The notes under the pieces: model-generated
Told to the model about the DNA's origin: nothing
What the model saw: only the letters and a program-made list of their open reading frames with translations
Databases searched by the model: none
Shown here: piece by piece, positions 1-6,304 of the stretch
Layout of the letters: each line of letters starts with the position of its first letter
Position numbering within the stretch: position 1 is the first letter of the stretch
Program-made: the position numbers and the translations under genes
From: Vibrio harveyi NBRC 15634 = ATCC 14126 = KCTC 12724
GTDB lineage: Bacteria > Pseudomonadota > Gammaproteobacteria > Enterobacterales > Vibrionaceae
Direction of reading: 5' to 3'
NCBI RefSeq assembly: GCF_001591145.1
Contig: NZ_BCUF01000051.1
Span: 1 to 34,876, forward strand
DNA length: 34,876 nucleotides

Positions 1-124
1 TATACATAATGCGCACTGATTTTGTAGTCGCAAAGTTGCAATGTCACTATTTACCAAAGTTAAAATGTCTCTTTAGCTCGTAGTCACTAAGCTTTGCTTA
101 CAACCAGCTAAGGATGCGTTTAAG

Positions 125-665
125 ATGCTAGTTACTATGAATGATTCTGATATCAATCGTTTTAAAGTAATCCAAGATGTTTGCGATCGTAGGATCCGAC
201 GAGTCGACGCGGCAGACATCCTTGATTTGAGTGTTCGCCAAGTTAAGAGGCTTATGAATCGCCTGAGAGGATTCGGTGCTGTAGGATTGACTCACCAAGC
301 TTGAGGTAAGCCAAGTAATAACCGCTATCCCAGTGACTACCGAGACACAGTTTTAAAACTGATTCGTGATCACTATTCTGATTTTTCTCCAACACTTGCC
401 AGAGAAAAACTAACGGAGTTACATAGTCTTCCAGTATCTAACGAGACCTTACGAAGTTGGATGATTGCAGATGGTTTATGGACACCGCATTCGCAACGCA
501 AGCCTAAAGTTTACCAACCTCGCTACCGACGTGATTGTTTAGGCGAGCTCGTTCAAATTGATGGCTCTTACCACGATTGGTTTGAAGGACGATCTGACAA
601 ATGCTGTCTATTAGTCTTTATCGATGATGTGACTGGACGTTTGATGAACTTACAGTTAAGCATTA
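125..665 (+). pseudogene. Decayed ISNCY (IS1202-like) transposase fragment
   Basis: Reading from the ATG at 125 gives a transposase N-terminus: an early helix-turn-helix (IRRVDAADILDLSVRQVKRL), a GKPSNNRYP segment, a second DNA-binding region and the start of the DDE catalytic domain (LVQIDGSYHDWFE, then FIDDVTGRL). An in-frame TGA at 302-304 interrupts it just before GKPSNN, where homologues normally have a sense codon. Transposase-like sequence stops near 660, so most of the catalytic domain is missing. The gene is therefore inactivated both by a nonsense codon and by 3' truncation. A stretch near 40-75 with TGTCAC and AATGTCT motifs may be the left terminal repeat, but I could not confirm a matching right end. 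Assignment to the ISNCY/IS1202 group is from remembered sequence features. Confidence 0.8.
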
Positions 666-678
666 GTGACGTCGTAAC
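666..678 (+). promoter_or_regulatory. matS-like MatP-binding site 1
   Basis: The 13-mer GTGACGTCGTAAC differs from the enterobacterial matS consensus GTGACRNYGTCAC only at position 11. It lies immediately after the last recognisable transposase sequence, so it is probably host DNA. It is one of five such sites in this window, which also contains matP. Confidence 0.5.
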
Positions 679-735
679 CTTGTGTTCTTCAACAATACTG
701 AGGTGTCACTTGTTTATTCATTTTCTTATGACATT

Positions 736-773
736 AAAAAAGCGACTTGTTACAGTCGCTTTGAGTTTTTTTT
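736..773 (-). terminator. Intrinsic terminator after the HDOD gene
   Basis: A 9-bp perfect stem (AAAGCGACT at 739-747 with AGTCGCTTT at 754-762) and a 6-nt loop are flanked by an A-run on the left and a T-run on the right. It can work in both directions. It lies 18 bases past the stop of the minus-strand HDOD gene, so that is its likely client. Confidence 0.8.
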
Positions 774-790
774 GTGACACTGTGACTCTT

Positions 791-2005
791 TTACATCATA
801 AGAGTCATCTTTCCTGGAGCACTCATTCTAATTGATGACAATGCTTCCCCTGATATCTGGACGTTAGCAAACCAAAATGGTTTGTGCTTTTCTGCAAACA
901 CTTCACTTCTCGATAAGTTATCATAGATTGCATATGCCCTAGCCTGCGCTAAAGCTGCTCCATAGACACTGCGCTCTAAGATGGGTTTGCTTTCGATGTC
1001 TTCAAGAACAGCAACTTTTATATGTTCTACATTCTTCGACCAGTGAAAGTTTTCTAAAAGTCTTTTAGTCACCAGAGCTTCCATATCGACAATGACTTTA
1101 GGCAAGAAAGCGGAATTTGGTCGGACATCGGCACAGGCATAATACTCATCTTTCCTGTTCGTTTTTCTATAGTTCAGCATGACTTCAATGAGTGCGTCTT
1201 CAAACGTATCTGTGAAGTGATTAATCAATACGATGCTACCTAAGCTACGAAGCGTTCCGATCAAAACACCACAATCGGAATCTTGAACATCTGCCGATTC
1301 CAATCGCATTTTGGTGACGTTGGCAGTCAAAACCAATTGCTGCCAAAACTTGGGAGTCAGGATTTTAGTATTATTATCTGACCATCTCATCATTGGGCGC
1401 GCCATTAAAACCGGGAATAGCTTGCGGCAATTTTCAACTCCAAGGCGCCCAATCGCGACTCTTGCATCTGAACTAGTTTTAGCCGCACTTCCTCGCTCAC
1501 GCAGTCTTGAGTTCTCAATCAGATCTATAATCGTTGAGCTTAGCTGATGGCTATTGTTAGCCAAGTCTGTCAGTTTTGAAAAGCTTAGAGATGGAGAATA
1601 GGCAAACGATGCGAATAACTCAAATGCGGGTATATTGCTCGATAATTTATCAATTGGAAGCGTTTCAAGCTTCTTCATTAACATTCGATCGGCGACTTTC
1701 GATACATCGCTGATGACTTTTTGCAGTGTTTTCTGCTTGTCTTCCACGATTTGGCGTTTTTCTTTTACTCGCTCTTGTTCGCACATGAGAAGTATTCTTT
1801 GGTTGCGCGTGATTCTGTCTTCTTCACTAAAGATCACATCGTCACAATAACGCCCCTGTAAACTGAGGAGCTTATCCACTTGTGACTGATCCACTTGGTG
1901 GTTCATACTAGCTAGCCACTTGGCATGTCTAAGTTCGACTTCTTTCGATACTTTGACCGCGATGTCCATTGCTTCTGGTGTGTAATTTTTTTGCGTGAGC
2001 AACAA
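791..2005 (-). CDS. HDOD domain-containing protein
   Basis: This 404-residue cytosolic protein has a charged N-terminal helical region (about residues 1-115, with an EQERVKEKRQ-type coiled-coil stretch) followed by an HDOD domain (about 120-330) that includes the family-typical RVAIGRLGVENCRKL segment. HDOD is a degenerate HD-phosphohydrolase fold, generally lacking the metal ligands and found in signalling proteins. No EAL, GGDEF or receiver domain is attached, so it is a stand-alone HDOD protein. The start is TTG at 2005, with AGGA eight bases upstream and an in-frame stop further upstream; no ATG start is available nearby. It is followed by a strong terminator. A role in signalling is inferred from the family only; its partner is unknown. 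Confidence 0.8.
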   Translation of the reverse strand: MLLTQKNYTPEAMDIAVKVSKEVELRHAKWLASMNHQVDQSQVDKLLSLQGRYCDDVIFSEEDRITRNQRILLMCEQERVKEKRQIVEDKQKTLQKVISDVSKVADRMLMKKLETLPIDKLSSNIPAFELFASFAYSPSLSFSKLTDLANNSHQLSSTIIDLIENSRLRERGSAAKTSSDARVAIGRLGVENCRKLFPVLMARPMMRWSDNNTKILTPKFWQQLVLTANVTKMRLESADVQDSDCGVLIGTLRSLGSIVLINHFTDTFEDALIEVMLNYRKTNRKDEYYACADVRPNSAFLPKVIVDMEALVTKRLLENFHWSKNVEHIKVAVLEDIESKPILERSVYGAALAQARAYAIYDNLSRSEVFAEKHKPFWFANVQISGEALSSIRMSAPGKMTLMM

Positions 2006-2136
2006 ACTGATATTCCTAACGTTGTTTTTATTTTCCTGTCGGCAAGTTTATCTATAAAGACACATGCAGTAAATGGAATGTGATATTAATTCCACTTATA
2101 AATGAATACTAATTATCGAAATATTATTAGTGAATG

Positions 2137-2460
2137 CTAATTGCCCGTTGTTATGTGTAGTCGTATGTACTTTTCAGCGAATTTATAACGATAACGTTTG
2201 CCAATTTTCACATTTGATTTGGTGAACTGACATACGCGTTTATCACCACTTCCTTTAACTCTCTTGATCGTTGCACTCTTGCCTTTGTGTTCCATTTCAA
2301 TCATCAAGTCACAATATCCGTGGTAACCATCAAATGCCCTATCTGTTTTCTTCTGAAGCTCCGCTTTGATTTTTTTCGCTACAGGATTGATTTCTGAGTC
2401 GTCAGCTATAGCAACAGAAATTCCAAATAAAAAGCACAAAAACGTGACAGTGTATCGCAT
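2137..2460 (-). CDS. Small exported protein resembling the TolA C-terminal domain
   Basis: The 107-residue product begins with a clear signal peptide (MRYTVTFLCFLFGISVAIA, cleavage likely before DD). The mature part resembles TolA domain III: an amphipathic IKAELQKK helix, then YCDLMIEMEHKGK, then GSGDKRVCQF and a final KYIRLHI strand. The two cysteines occupy the places of the TolA domain III disulfide pair. There is no TolA transmembrane anchor or long helical domain II, so the domain would be free in the periplasm. I chose the ATG at 2460 because AAAGGG sits six bases upstream; a TTG at 2475 would overlap that site. TolA domain III is the receptor for filamentous phage and some colicins, but any such role here is inference. 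Confidence 0.65.
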   Translation of the reverse strand: MRYTVTFLCFLFGISVAIADDSEINPVAKKIKAELQKKTDRAFDGYHGYCDLMIEMEHKGKSATIKRVKGSGDKRVCQFTKSNVKIGKRYRYKFAEKYIRLHITTGN

Positions 2461-2517
2461 GAAGTTCCCTTTCAATTCGTAAAAGGTGAAACTCTAACTC
2501 ACTGACTTTGCTGATAT

Positions 2518-2544
2518 AAAAATGGGACACATTAAATGCGTCCC
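2518..2544 (-). terminator. Intrinsic terminator after DUF3634
   Basis: GGGAC (2524-2528) pairs with GTCCC (2540-2544), and the stem continues as CATT/AATG around one mismatch. On the minus strand it is followed by ATTTTTAT. It lies about 30 bases beyond the DUF3634 stop and separates matP-DUF3634 from the TolA-like gene. Confidence 0.65.
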
Positions 2545-2575
2545 GTTTAACACGAATAAGTAATTGATAGTTTTC

Positions 2576-2887
2576 TTAAGCTCGCTTTTTACCTTTGGTG
2601 GACTTAAAGCCTTGGTGAGGAAAAACGTTTCTAATGCGTTGTTGAACTTTTTTCGGCACGTCTTTGGAAAAGGTTAAGCGCATACCTGTACGTTGGTTAT
2701 AGACTTTCATTTCGCCATCAAACGGAGAATGCTCAGCGATGTCTTGCAGGTTGTGTTTAAAAGAAGGCGGTATGTGACCTTTCACCTTCGATATTTGCCC
2801 TTGTTCAAACTTAACTTTTAGGACAGGTCTATCTACGGCGATAAGCCAAAAAATGACAACAGCAGCAATCAATATTACGTAAAGCAT
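2576..2887 (-). CDS. DUF3634 family protein, single-pass membrane protein
   Basis: The 103-residue protein has one N-terminal membrane segment (MLYVILIAAVVIFWLIAV) and a basic soluble part (VLKVKFEQGQISKVKGHIPP, ending in STKGKKRA). This matches the DUF3634 family known from Vibrio and relatives; its function is unknown. The start ATG at 2887 has GGAG six bases upstream, and that site lies in the 10-base gap after the matP stop. The two genes are therefore almost certainly co-transcribed and probably translationally coupled. The N-terminal helix could be an uncleaved anchor. The link to MatP may be only positional. Confidence 0.8.
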   Translation of the reverse strand: MLYVILIAAVVIFWLIAVDRPVLKVKFEQGQISKVKGHIPPSFKHNLQDIAEHSPFDGEMKVYNQRTGMRLTFSKDVPKKVQQRIRNVFPHQGFKSTKGKKRA

Positions 2888-2897
2888 TTGATACTCC

Positions 2898-3347
2898 TTA
2901 GCTAGAAAGCAATTTACTCAAGTCTTCTTTCAGCGACGATACCTTCATACTGGCTTTTTCACTTCGAGATGCCTCTGATAACAAATACTCAATAGCATCG
3001 GATAACGTACAGCCTAGCTCGTTCGCTCGATTGGAGAGTTTTTCCCACACTCGATAATCTAGATCGATGGACTTTTTCTTCGTGTGGACTTGTTCTGCAT
3101 TGAAGTGACGTTTACGCTTAGCACGGATCGCTTGCTTCAGCTTATTATCAAGCTCTTCAGACATGTGGTTTTCAATCCAAGTAAGAACTTGGGTTGGCTC
3201 ATGCTCAAGTTTACGAAGTTCGGCAATTGCGGCATCGGCTTCGCTCGTATCGATGTATCGGGTAACGGCTTCACCATCCTTCCACTTTTTGATGAGATAC
3301 TTCCATTTCCAACCACATTCTAAATTTTCAAGCTGTTGATATTTCAT
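2898..3347 (-). CDS. matP: Macrodomain Ter protein MatP
   Basis: MatP binds matS sites, organises the chromosome terminus (Ter macrodomain) and, in E. coli, connects it to the divisome through ZapB. The 149-residue product starts MKYQQLENLECGWKWKYL, nearly identical to the E. coli N-terminus. It keeps the conserved RAKRKRHFNAEQVHTKKKSID block of the DNA-binding region, a ribbon-helix-helix segment (IDLDYRVWEKLSNRANELG) and the C-terminal coiled coil (SSLKEDLSKLLSS). The start is ATG 3347, which matches the family and has GAGGG eight bases upstream; a longer in-frame extension to 3389 is not needed. The matP-lonH-fabA-rmf neighbourhood is the same as in E. coli. A matS-like site sits 26-38 bases upstream of the start. 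Confidence 0.97.
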   Translation of the reverse strand: MKYQQLENLECGWKWKYLIKKWKDGEAVTRYIDTSEADAAIAELRKLEHEPTQVLTWIENHMSEELDNKLKQAIRAKRKRHFNAEQVHTKKKSIDLDYRVWEKLSNRANELGCTLSDAIEYLLSEASRSEKASMKVSSLKEDLSKLLSS

Positions 3348-3372
3348 CCTTCTGACCCTCAATACACTTATG

Positions 3373-3385
3373 GTGACAGCGTAAC
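3373..3385 (+). promoter_or_regulatory. matS-like site 2, in the matP promoter region
   Basis: GTGACAGCGTAAC matches the matS consensus at every position but one (position 11). It begins 26 bases upstream of the matP ATG. On the minus strand it overlaps a weak possible -10 element (TACGCT, 17 bases after TTGCCG). Binding here could repress matP; that is inference. Confidence 0.5.
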
Positions 3386-3558
3386 CCAAGTGTGCAGATT
3401 CGGCAATTAAAACTCATAAAAGTATCGATGTTGATCACTCATTTGTCGAAGGTTTAATCAACTGAATTTGCAGAATTTTTGGATTGGTCAAATTGTCGCT
3501 AGGGAGTTGATCGCCGTTTCGCTATAATGCTTGCAAGACTAAATTATGATGAATTTGA

Positions 3559-5199
3559 ATGAACCAAGTTAACTGGCAAGATGTCACCCCTTCTTTCGAG
3601 CAGTACGAAGAGATTTTAAGTAAAGCCACTTCTCTACCGATTAAGCCCTTTATTGACCTTCAGCCTAGGCTTGAGGCGACCATTGACCGATTTACTCGTG
3701 TTCGAGGATTAACCCGTATTTTATTAGTGAATTGCACTGATAATGCGCTTTATCGTGGTTTCGTCAGCGAAGTATTGAAGAATAAGTCGCCAGCGCCTGT
3801 TGTGACAGTTGAGTCACTCGATGCCAAAGAGTTATTTGATCGCTACAGCGTGAATCAAGATGGTCAAACGACATTTGAGTCTGGCTTACTGTCTAAAGCA
3901 GATGGCGGTTATCTTGTTGTTCCTGCCAACTTAGTGCTTGCAAACGCTGCGCGCTGGCCAAACATTAAAGCAGCAGTTCAAGGTGGAAGCTTTGCCCCGA
4001 TTAACCTTACACCAAATCGAATTGCGTCATCGCCTTTTGCACCACAAGACTACGATGTAAAGCTGATCATTACAGGCGATCGAAACCAGTTAGCGGAAAT
4101 CGAATATGTCGATGAAGACTTTTCTACAGGTCTGACGATGTATACTGAGGTTGAAGAAGATATCCACTTATCTCAAGAAAACCTAAGTAAATACGTTGGT
4201 TTGGTCAATTGGATTTGCCATGAATACCAACACCCTGCATTGAGTAACGAAGCCTTCCGAAGATTAATTCTTGCCGGCATGCGCTATACAGAAGATCAAC
4301 ACTATCTGCCTCTCGGTGTACTGTGGCACAACCAGCTGTTAGGTCTTGCTGGCCAGTATTCAAACTCATCGAGTATCGAGTTTGACGATATTGATCGTGC
4401 TATTGATGATAAATATTACCGTGAATCTTACCTACCACAACGTGCTGTGGACGATATTCTTGATGGACAAGTGATCATTGAGACGACCGGCGAACAGGTT
4501 GGGCAAATTAATGGTCTTACAGTGATTGATATGGCCGGACACCCTGTCTCCTATGGGGAACCTGCACGTATTTCTTGTGTTATTCACTTTGGTGATGGTG
4601 ATATTTCAGACGTCGAACGCAAAGCAGAACTTGGCGGCAACCTACATGCTAAGGGCATGATGATCATGCAAGCGTTTGTGAGTTCAGCACTGAATCTTGA
4701 TGAACCACTACCATACTCCGCTTCGATTGTATTCGAGCAATCATACAGCGAAGTCGACGGAGACAGTGCCTCCTTAGCAGAGCTATGTTGTTTGGTGAGT
4801 GCCTTGTCAGAATCTCCAGTGAATCAACAGATCGCGGTTACTGGTGCAGTGGATCAATTTGGTCGCGTGCAAGCCGTTGGAGGCTTGAATGAAAAGATTG
4901 AGGGCTTCTACCAAGTATGTAAACACCAAGGCTTTACGGGAGAGCAAGGTGTGATTATGCCTAAATCTAACCTAAAACATCTCGCGTTACATAAAGATGT
5001 CATAGAAAGCATTAAGAATGGTGAGTTCCATATTTGGTCAGTTTCTACTGTTGATGAAGCGATTCCCATTCTGATGTCTAAACCATTTCGCGGTGAAGAC
5101 GACAGCATCATTGGTAAAATTGCCGAACGTATTGAAAACTTTGAAAGACATGAGCATCCAGAAGGAATTGTGGAGCGCATCAAAAACTGGTTTGTCTAG
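3559..5199 (+). CDS. Lon-like protease (LonH/YcbZ type)
   Basis: The 546-residue protein has a degenerate ATPase-like N-terminal half, where I see no intact Walker A motif, and a C-terminal Lon-type (S16) peptidase domain from about residue 330. The catalytic dyad is visible: Ser403 in DGDSAS and Lys446 in GGLNEKIEGF, 43 residues apart as in E. coli Lon. It is somewhat shorter than E. coli YcbZ (about 586 residues, from memory). It lies between matP (divergent) and fabA, as ycbZ does in E. coli. The start is ATG 3559; I see no good Shine-Dalgarno sequence. A TATAAT at 3523-3528 with a poor -35 is the only promoter candidate. The natural substrate is not evident. Confidence 0.88.
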   Translation: MNQVNWQDVTPSFEQYEEILSKATSLPIKPFIDLQPRLEATIDRFTRVRGLTRILLVNCTDNALYRGFVSEVLKNKSPAPVVTVESLDAKELFDRYSVNQDGQTTFESGLLSKADGGYLVVPANLVLANAARWPNIKAAVQGGSFAPINLTPNRIASSPFAPQDYDVKLIITGDRNQLAEIEYVDEDFSTGLTMYTEVEEDIHLSQENLSKYVGLVNWICHEYQHPALSNEAFRRLILAGMRYTEDQHYLPLGVLWHNQLLGLAGQYSNSSSIEFDDIDRAIDDKYYRESYLPQRAVDDILDGQVIIETTGEQVGQINGLTVIDMAGHPVSYGEPARISCVIHFGDGDISDVERKAELGGNLHAKGMMIMQAFVSSALNLDEPLPYSASIVFEQSYSEVDGDSASLAELCCLVSALSESPVNQQIAVTGAVDQFGRVQAVGGLNEKIEGFYQVCKHQGFTGEQGVIMPKSNLKHLALHKDVIESIKNGEFHIWSVSTVDEAIPILMSKPFRGEDDSIIGKIAERIENFERHEHPEGIVERIKNWFV

Positions 5200-5216
5200 T
5201 ACTGATCGGAGTTGTT
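5200..5216 (+). promoter_or_regulatory. FadR-type operator upstream of fabA
   Basis: The 17-mer beginning TACTGATCGGAGTTGTT resembles the FadR site of the E. coli fabA promoter (CTGATCGGACTTGTT core, from memory). It starts just past the lonH stop codon and about 54 bases before the fabA ATG. In E. coli, FadR activates fabA and acyl-CoA releases it. Confidence 0.65.
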
Positions 5217-5217
5217 T

Positions 5218-5235
5218 AGCGTACACGTGTTCACT
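5218..5235 (+). promoter_or_regulatory. FabR-type operator upstream of fabA
   Basis: AGCGTACACGTGTTCACT is an imperfect palindrome and closely matches the FabR operators of E. coli fabA and fabB. It directly follows the FadR-type site, the same order as in E. coli. FabR would repress fabA in response to unsaturated acyl-thioesters. Confidence 0.7.
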
Positions 5236-5269
5236 AAGATGCAGCTATCAAAAATTGGAGTAATTGATA

Positions 5270-5788
5270 ATGCAAAACAAACGTGATTCTTACAACCGTG
5301 ACGATCTTCTCGCTTCTAGCCAAGGTGAGCTATTTGGACCAGGTTATCCTCAGCTTCCTGCGCCAAACATGCTAATGATGGATCGTGTTACTAAAATGTC
5401 TGAGACTGAAGGCGATTTTGGTAAAGGTTTGATCCTCGCAGAATTGGACATTACTCCAGATCTTTGGTTCTTTGACTGTCACTTCCCTGGTGACCCAGTA
5501 ATGCCTGGTTGTCTTGGTCTTGATGCTATGTGGCAGCTTGTTGGCTTCTTCCTAGGCTGGGTTGGCGGTAAAGGCAAAGGTCGAGCTCTGGGTGTTGGCG
5601 AAGTGAAGTTTACGGGTCAAATTCTACCAACAGCGAAAAAAGTAACGTACGAGATCCACATGAAGCGCGTTGTTAACCGCAAATTGGTAATGGGTCTAGC
5701 TGATGGTCGTGTATGTGTAGATGGTAAAGAAATCTACGTAGCAAAAGATCTGAAAGTGGGTTTGTTCCAAGACACTTCAAGCTTCTAA
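5270..5788 (+). CDS. fabA: 3-hydroxydecanoyl-ACP dehydratase/isomerase FabA
   Basis: FabA dehydrates 3-hydroxyacyl-ACP and isomerises trans-2- to cis-3-decenoyl-ACP, the branch point for unsaturated fatty acids. The 172-residue product matches E. coli FabA along its full length, including PQLPAPNMLMMDRV, the active-site histidine His71 (WFFDCHFPGDP) and Asp85 (GCLGLDAMWQ). It also keeps the C-terminal DLKVGLFQDTS. The start is ATG 5270, with GGAG nine bases upstream; a TTG six bases earlier is not needed. FadR- and FabR-type sites lie upstream and an intrinsic terminator follows 23 bases after the stop, so it looks monocistronic. Confidence 0.98.
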   Translation: MQNKRDSYNRDDLLASSQGELFGPGYPQLPAPNMLMMDRVTKMSETEGDFGKGLILAELDITPDLWFFDCHFPGDPVMPGCLGLDAMWQLVGFFLGWVGGKGKGRALGVGEVKFTGQILPTAKKVTYEIHMKRVVNRKLVMGLADGRVCVDGKEIYVAKDLKVGLFQDTSSF

Positions 5789-5811
5789 TCTCCTACTCTG
5801 AAGTATTTATC

Positions 5812-5840
5812 AAGGCTCCTATCAAAGGAGCCTTTTCTTT
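5812..5840 (+). terminator. fabA intrinsic terminator
   Basis: AAGGCTCC (5812-5819) pairs with GGAGCCTT (5827-5834) across a 7-nt loop and is followed by TTCTTT. Confidence 0.85.
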
Positions 5841-5904
5841 ATCTTATGGCATTTAGTTTAGACACGCACGTAAATTGCTTCATTTAAAAACATCCGCTTT
5901 AAAC

Positions 5905-5931
5905 GCAGAAAAGGCTCTTAACGAGCCCTTT
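5905..5931 (-). terminator. rmf intrinsic terminator
   Basis: On the minus strand a 9-bp stem (AAAGGGCTC with GAGCCTTTT, one G-T pair) with a 5-nt loop ends in a short T-rich stretch, 28 bases past the rmf stop. Confidence 0.65.
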
Positions 5932-5959
5932 CAAATCCTTCTGTTTGTATGTGGAGAGT

Positions 5960-6133
5960 TTATTTGTAGAGACCAGATTGTCTTTCATCTCTGGCATCAC
6001 GCCAACCACCTAACCAATAAGACCGAGCATCAATTTGTTGATATGGGCAAGCCTCTTGAGACCTTCCATTCAACCCAGCTTTATAGCCTTGAGATTGAGC
6101 TCGTTCTAGGCGATCACGCTTTTGTCTCTTCAT
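5960..6133 (-). CDS. rmf: Ribosome modulation factor RMF
   Basis: RMF binds the 30S subunit and pairs 70S ribosomes into inactive 100S dimers in stationary phase. The 57-residue basic product starts MKRQKRDRLERAQSQGYKAG and contains GRS, CPYQ and SYWLGGWRDA, matching E. coli RMF (55 residues). The start is ATG 6133, with AGGA seven bases upstream; an eight-codon in-frame extension is not supported by the family. The gene faces fabA tail to tail, and each has its own terminator. The fabA-rmf adjacency is conserved with E. coli. Confidence 0.96.
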   Translation of the reverse strand: MKRQKRDRLERAQSQGYKAGLNGRSQEACPYQQIDARSYWLGGWRDARDERQSGLYK

Positions 6134-6249
6134 AGTTAATTCCTCATACAGGTCCATTTACAAACGTACTACTGTTATTGTGAAACTTTGATGGAGTTTT
6201 TATGACTCCATCTACAAGAATCGATCAAATTGCGCATTTTCTCAAGGCA

Positions 6250-6287
6250 TAAAAAAAGCAGAGGCTCATTTCTGTGAGCCTCTGCTT
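6250..6287 (-). terminator. Intrinsic terminator after DUF3466 gene
   Basis: A perfect 13-bp stem (6256-6268 with 6275-6287) has a 6-nt loop and is followed on the minus strand by seven T. It closes the rlmKL-to-DUF3466 unit. Confidence 0.92.
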
Positions 6288-6304
6288 GATTTAAAAATTA
6301 CTGA

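Noticed and set aside
774..786. GTGACACTGTGAC as a sixth matS-like site
   Set aside because: Position 11 is G, which does not fit the tolerated change seen in the other sites, and it overlaps the end of the terminator region.
3348..3389. N-terminal extension of matP
   Set aside because: The family starts at MKYQQLE and the extra 14 codons cover the promoter region.
5875..6135. Plus-strand 86-codon reading frame opposite rmf
   Set aside because: It is antisense to a clear rmf gene, has no family resemblance and no ribosome-binding site.
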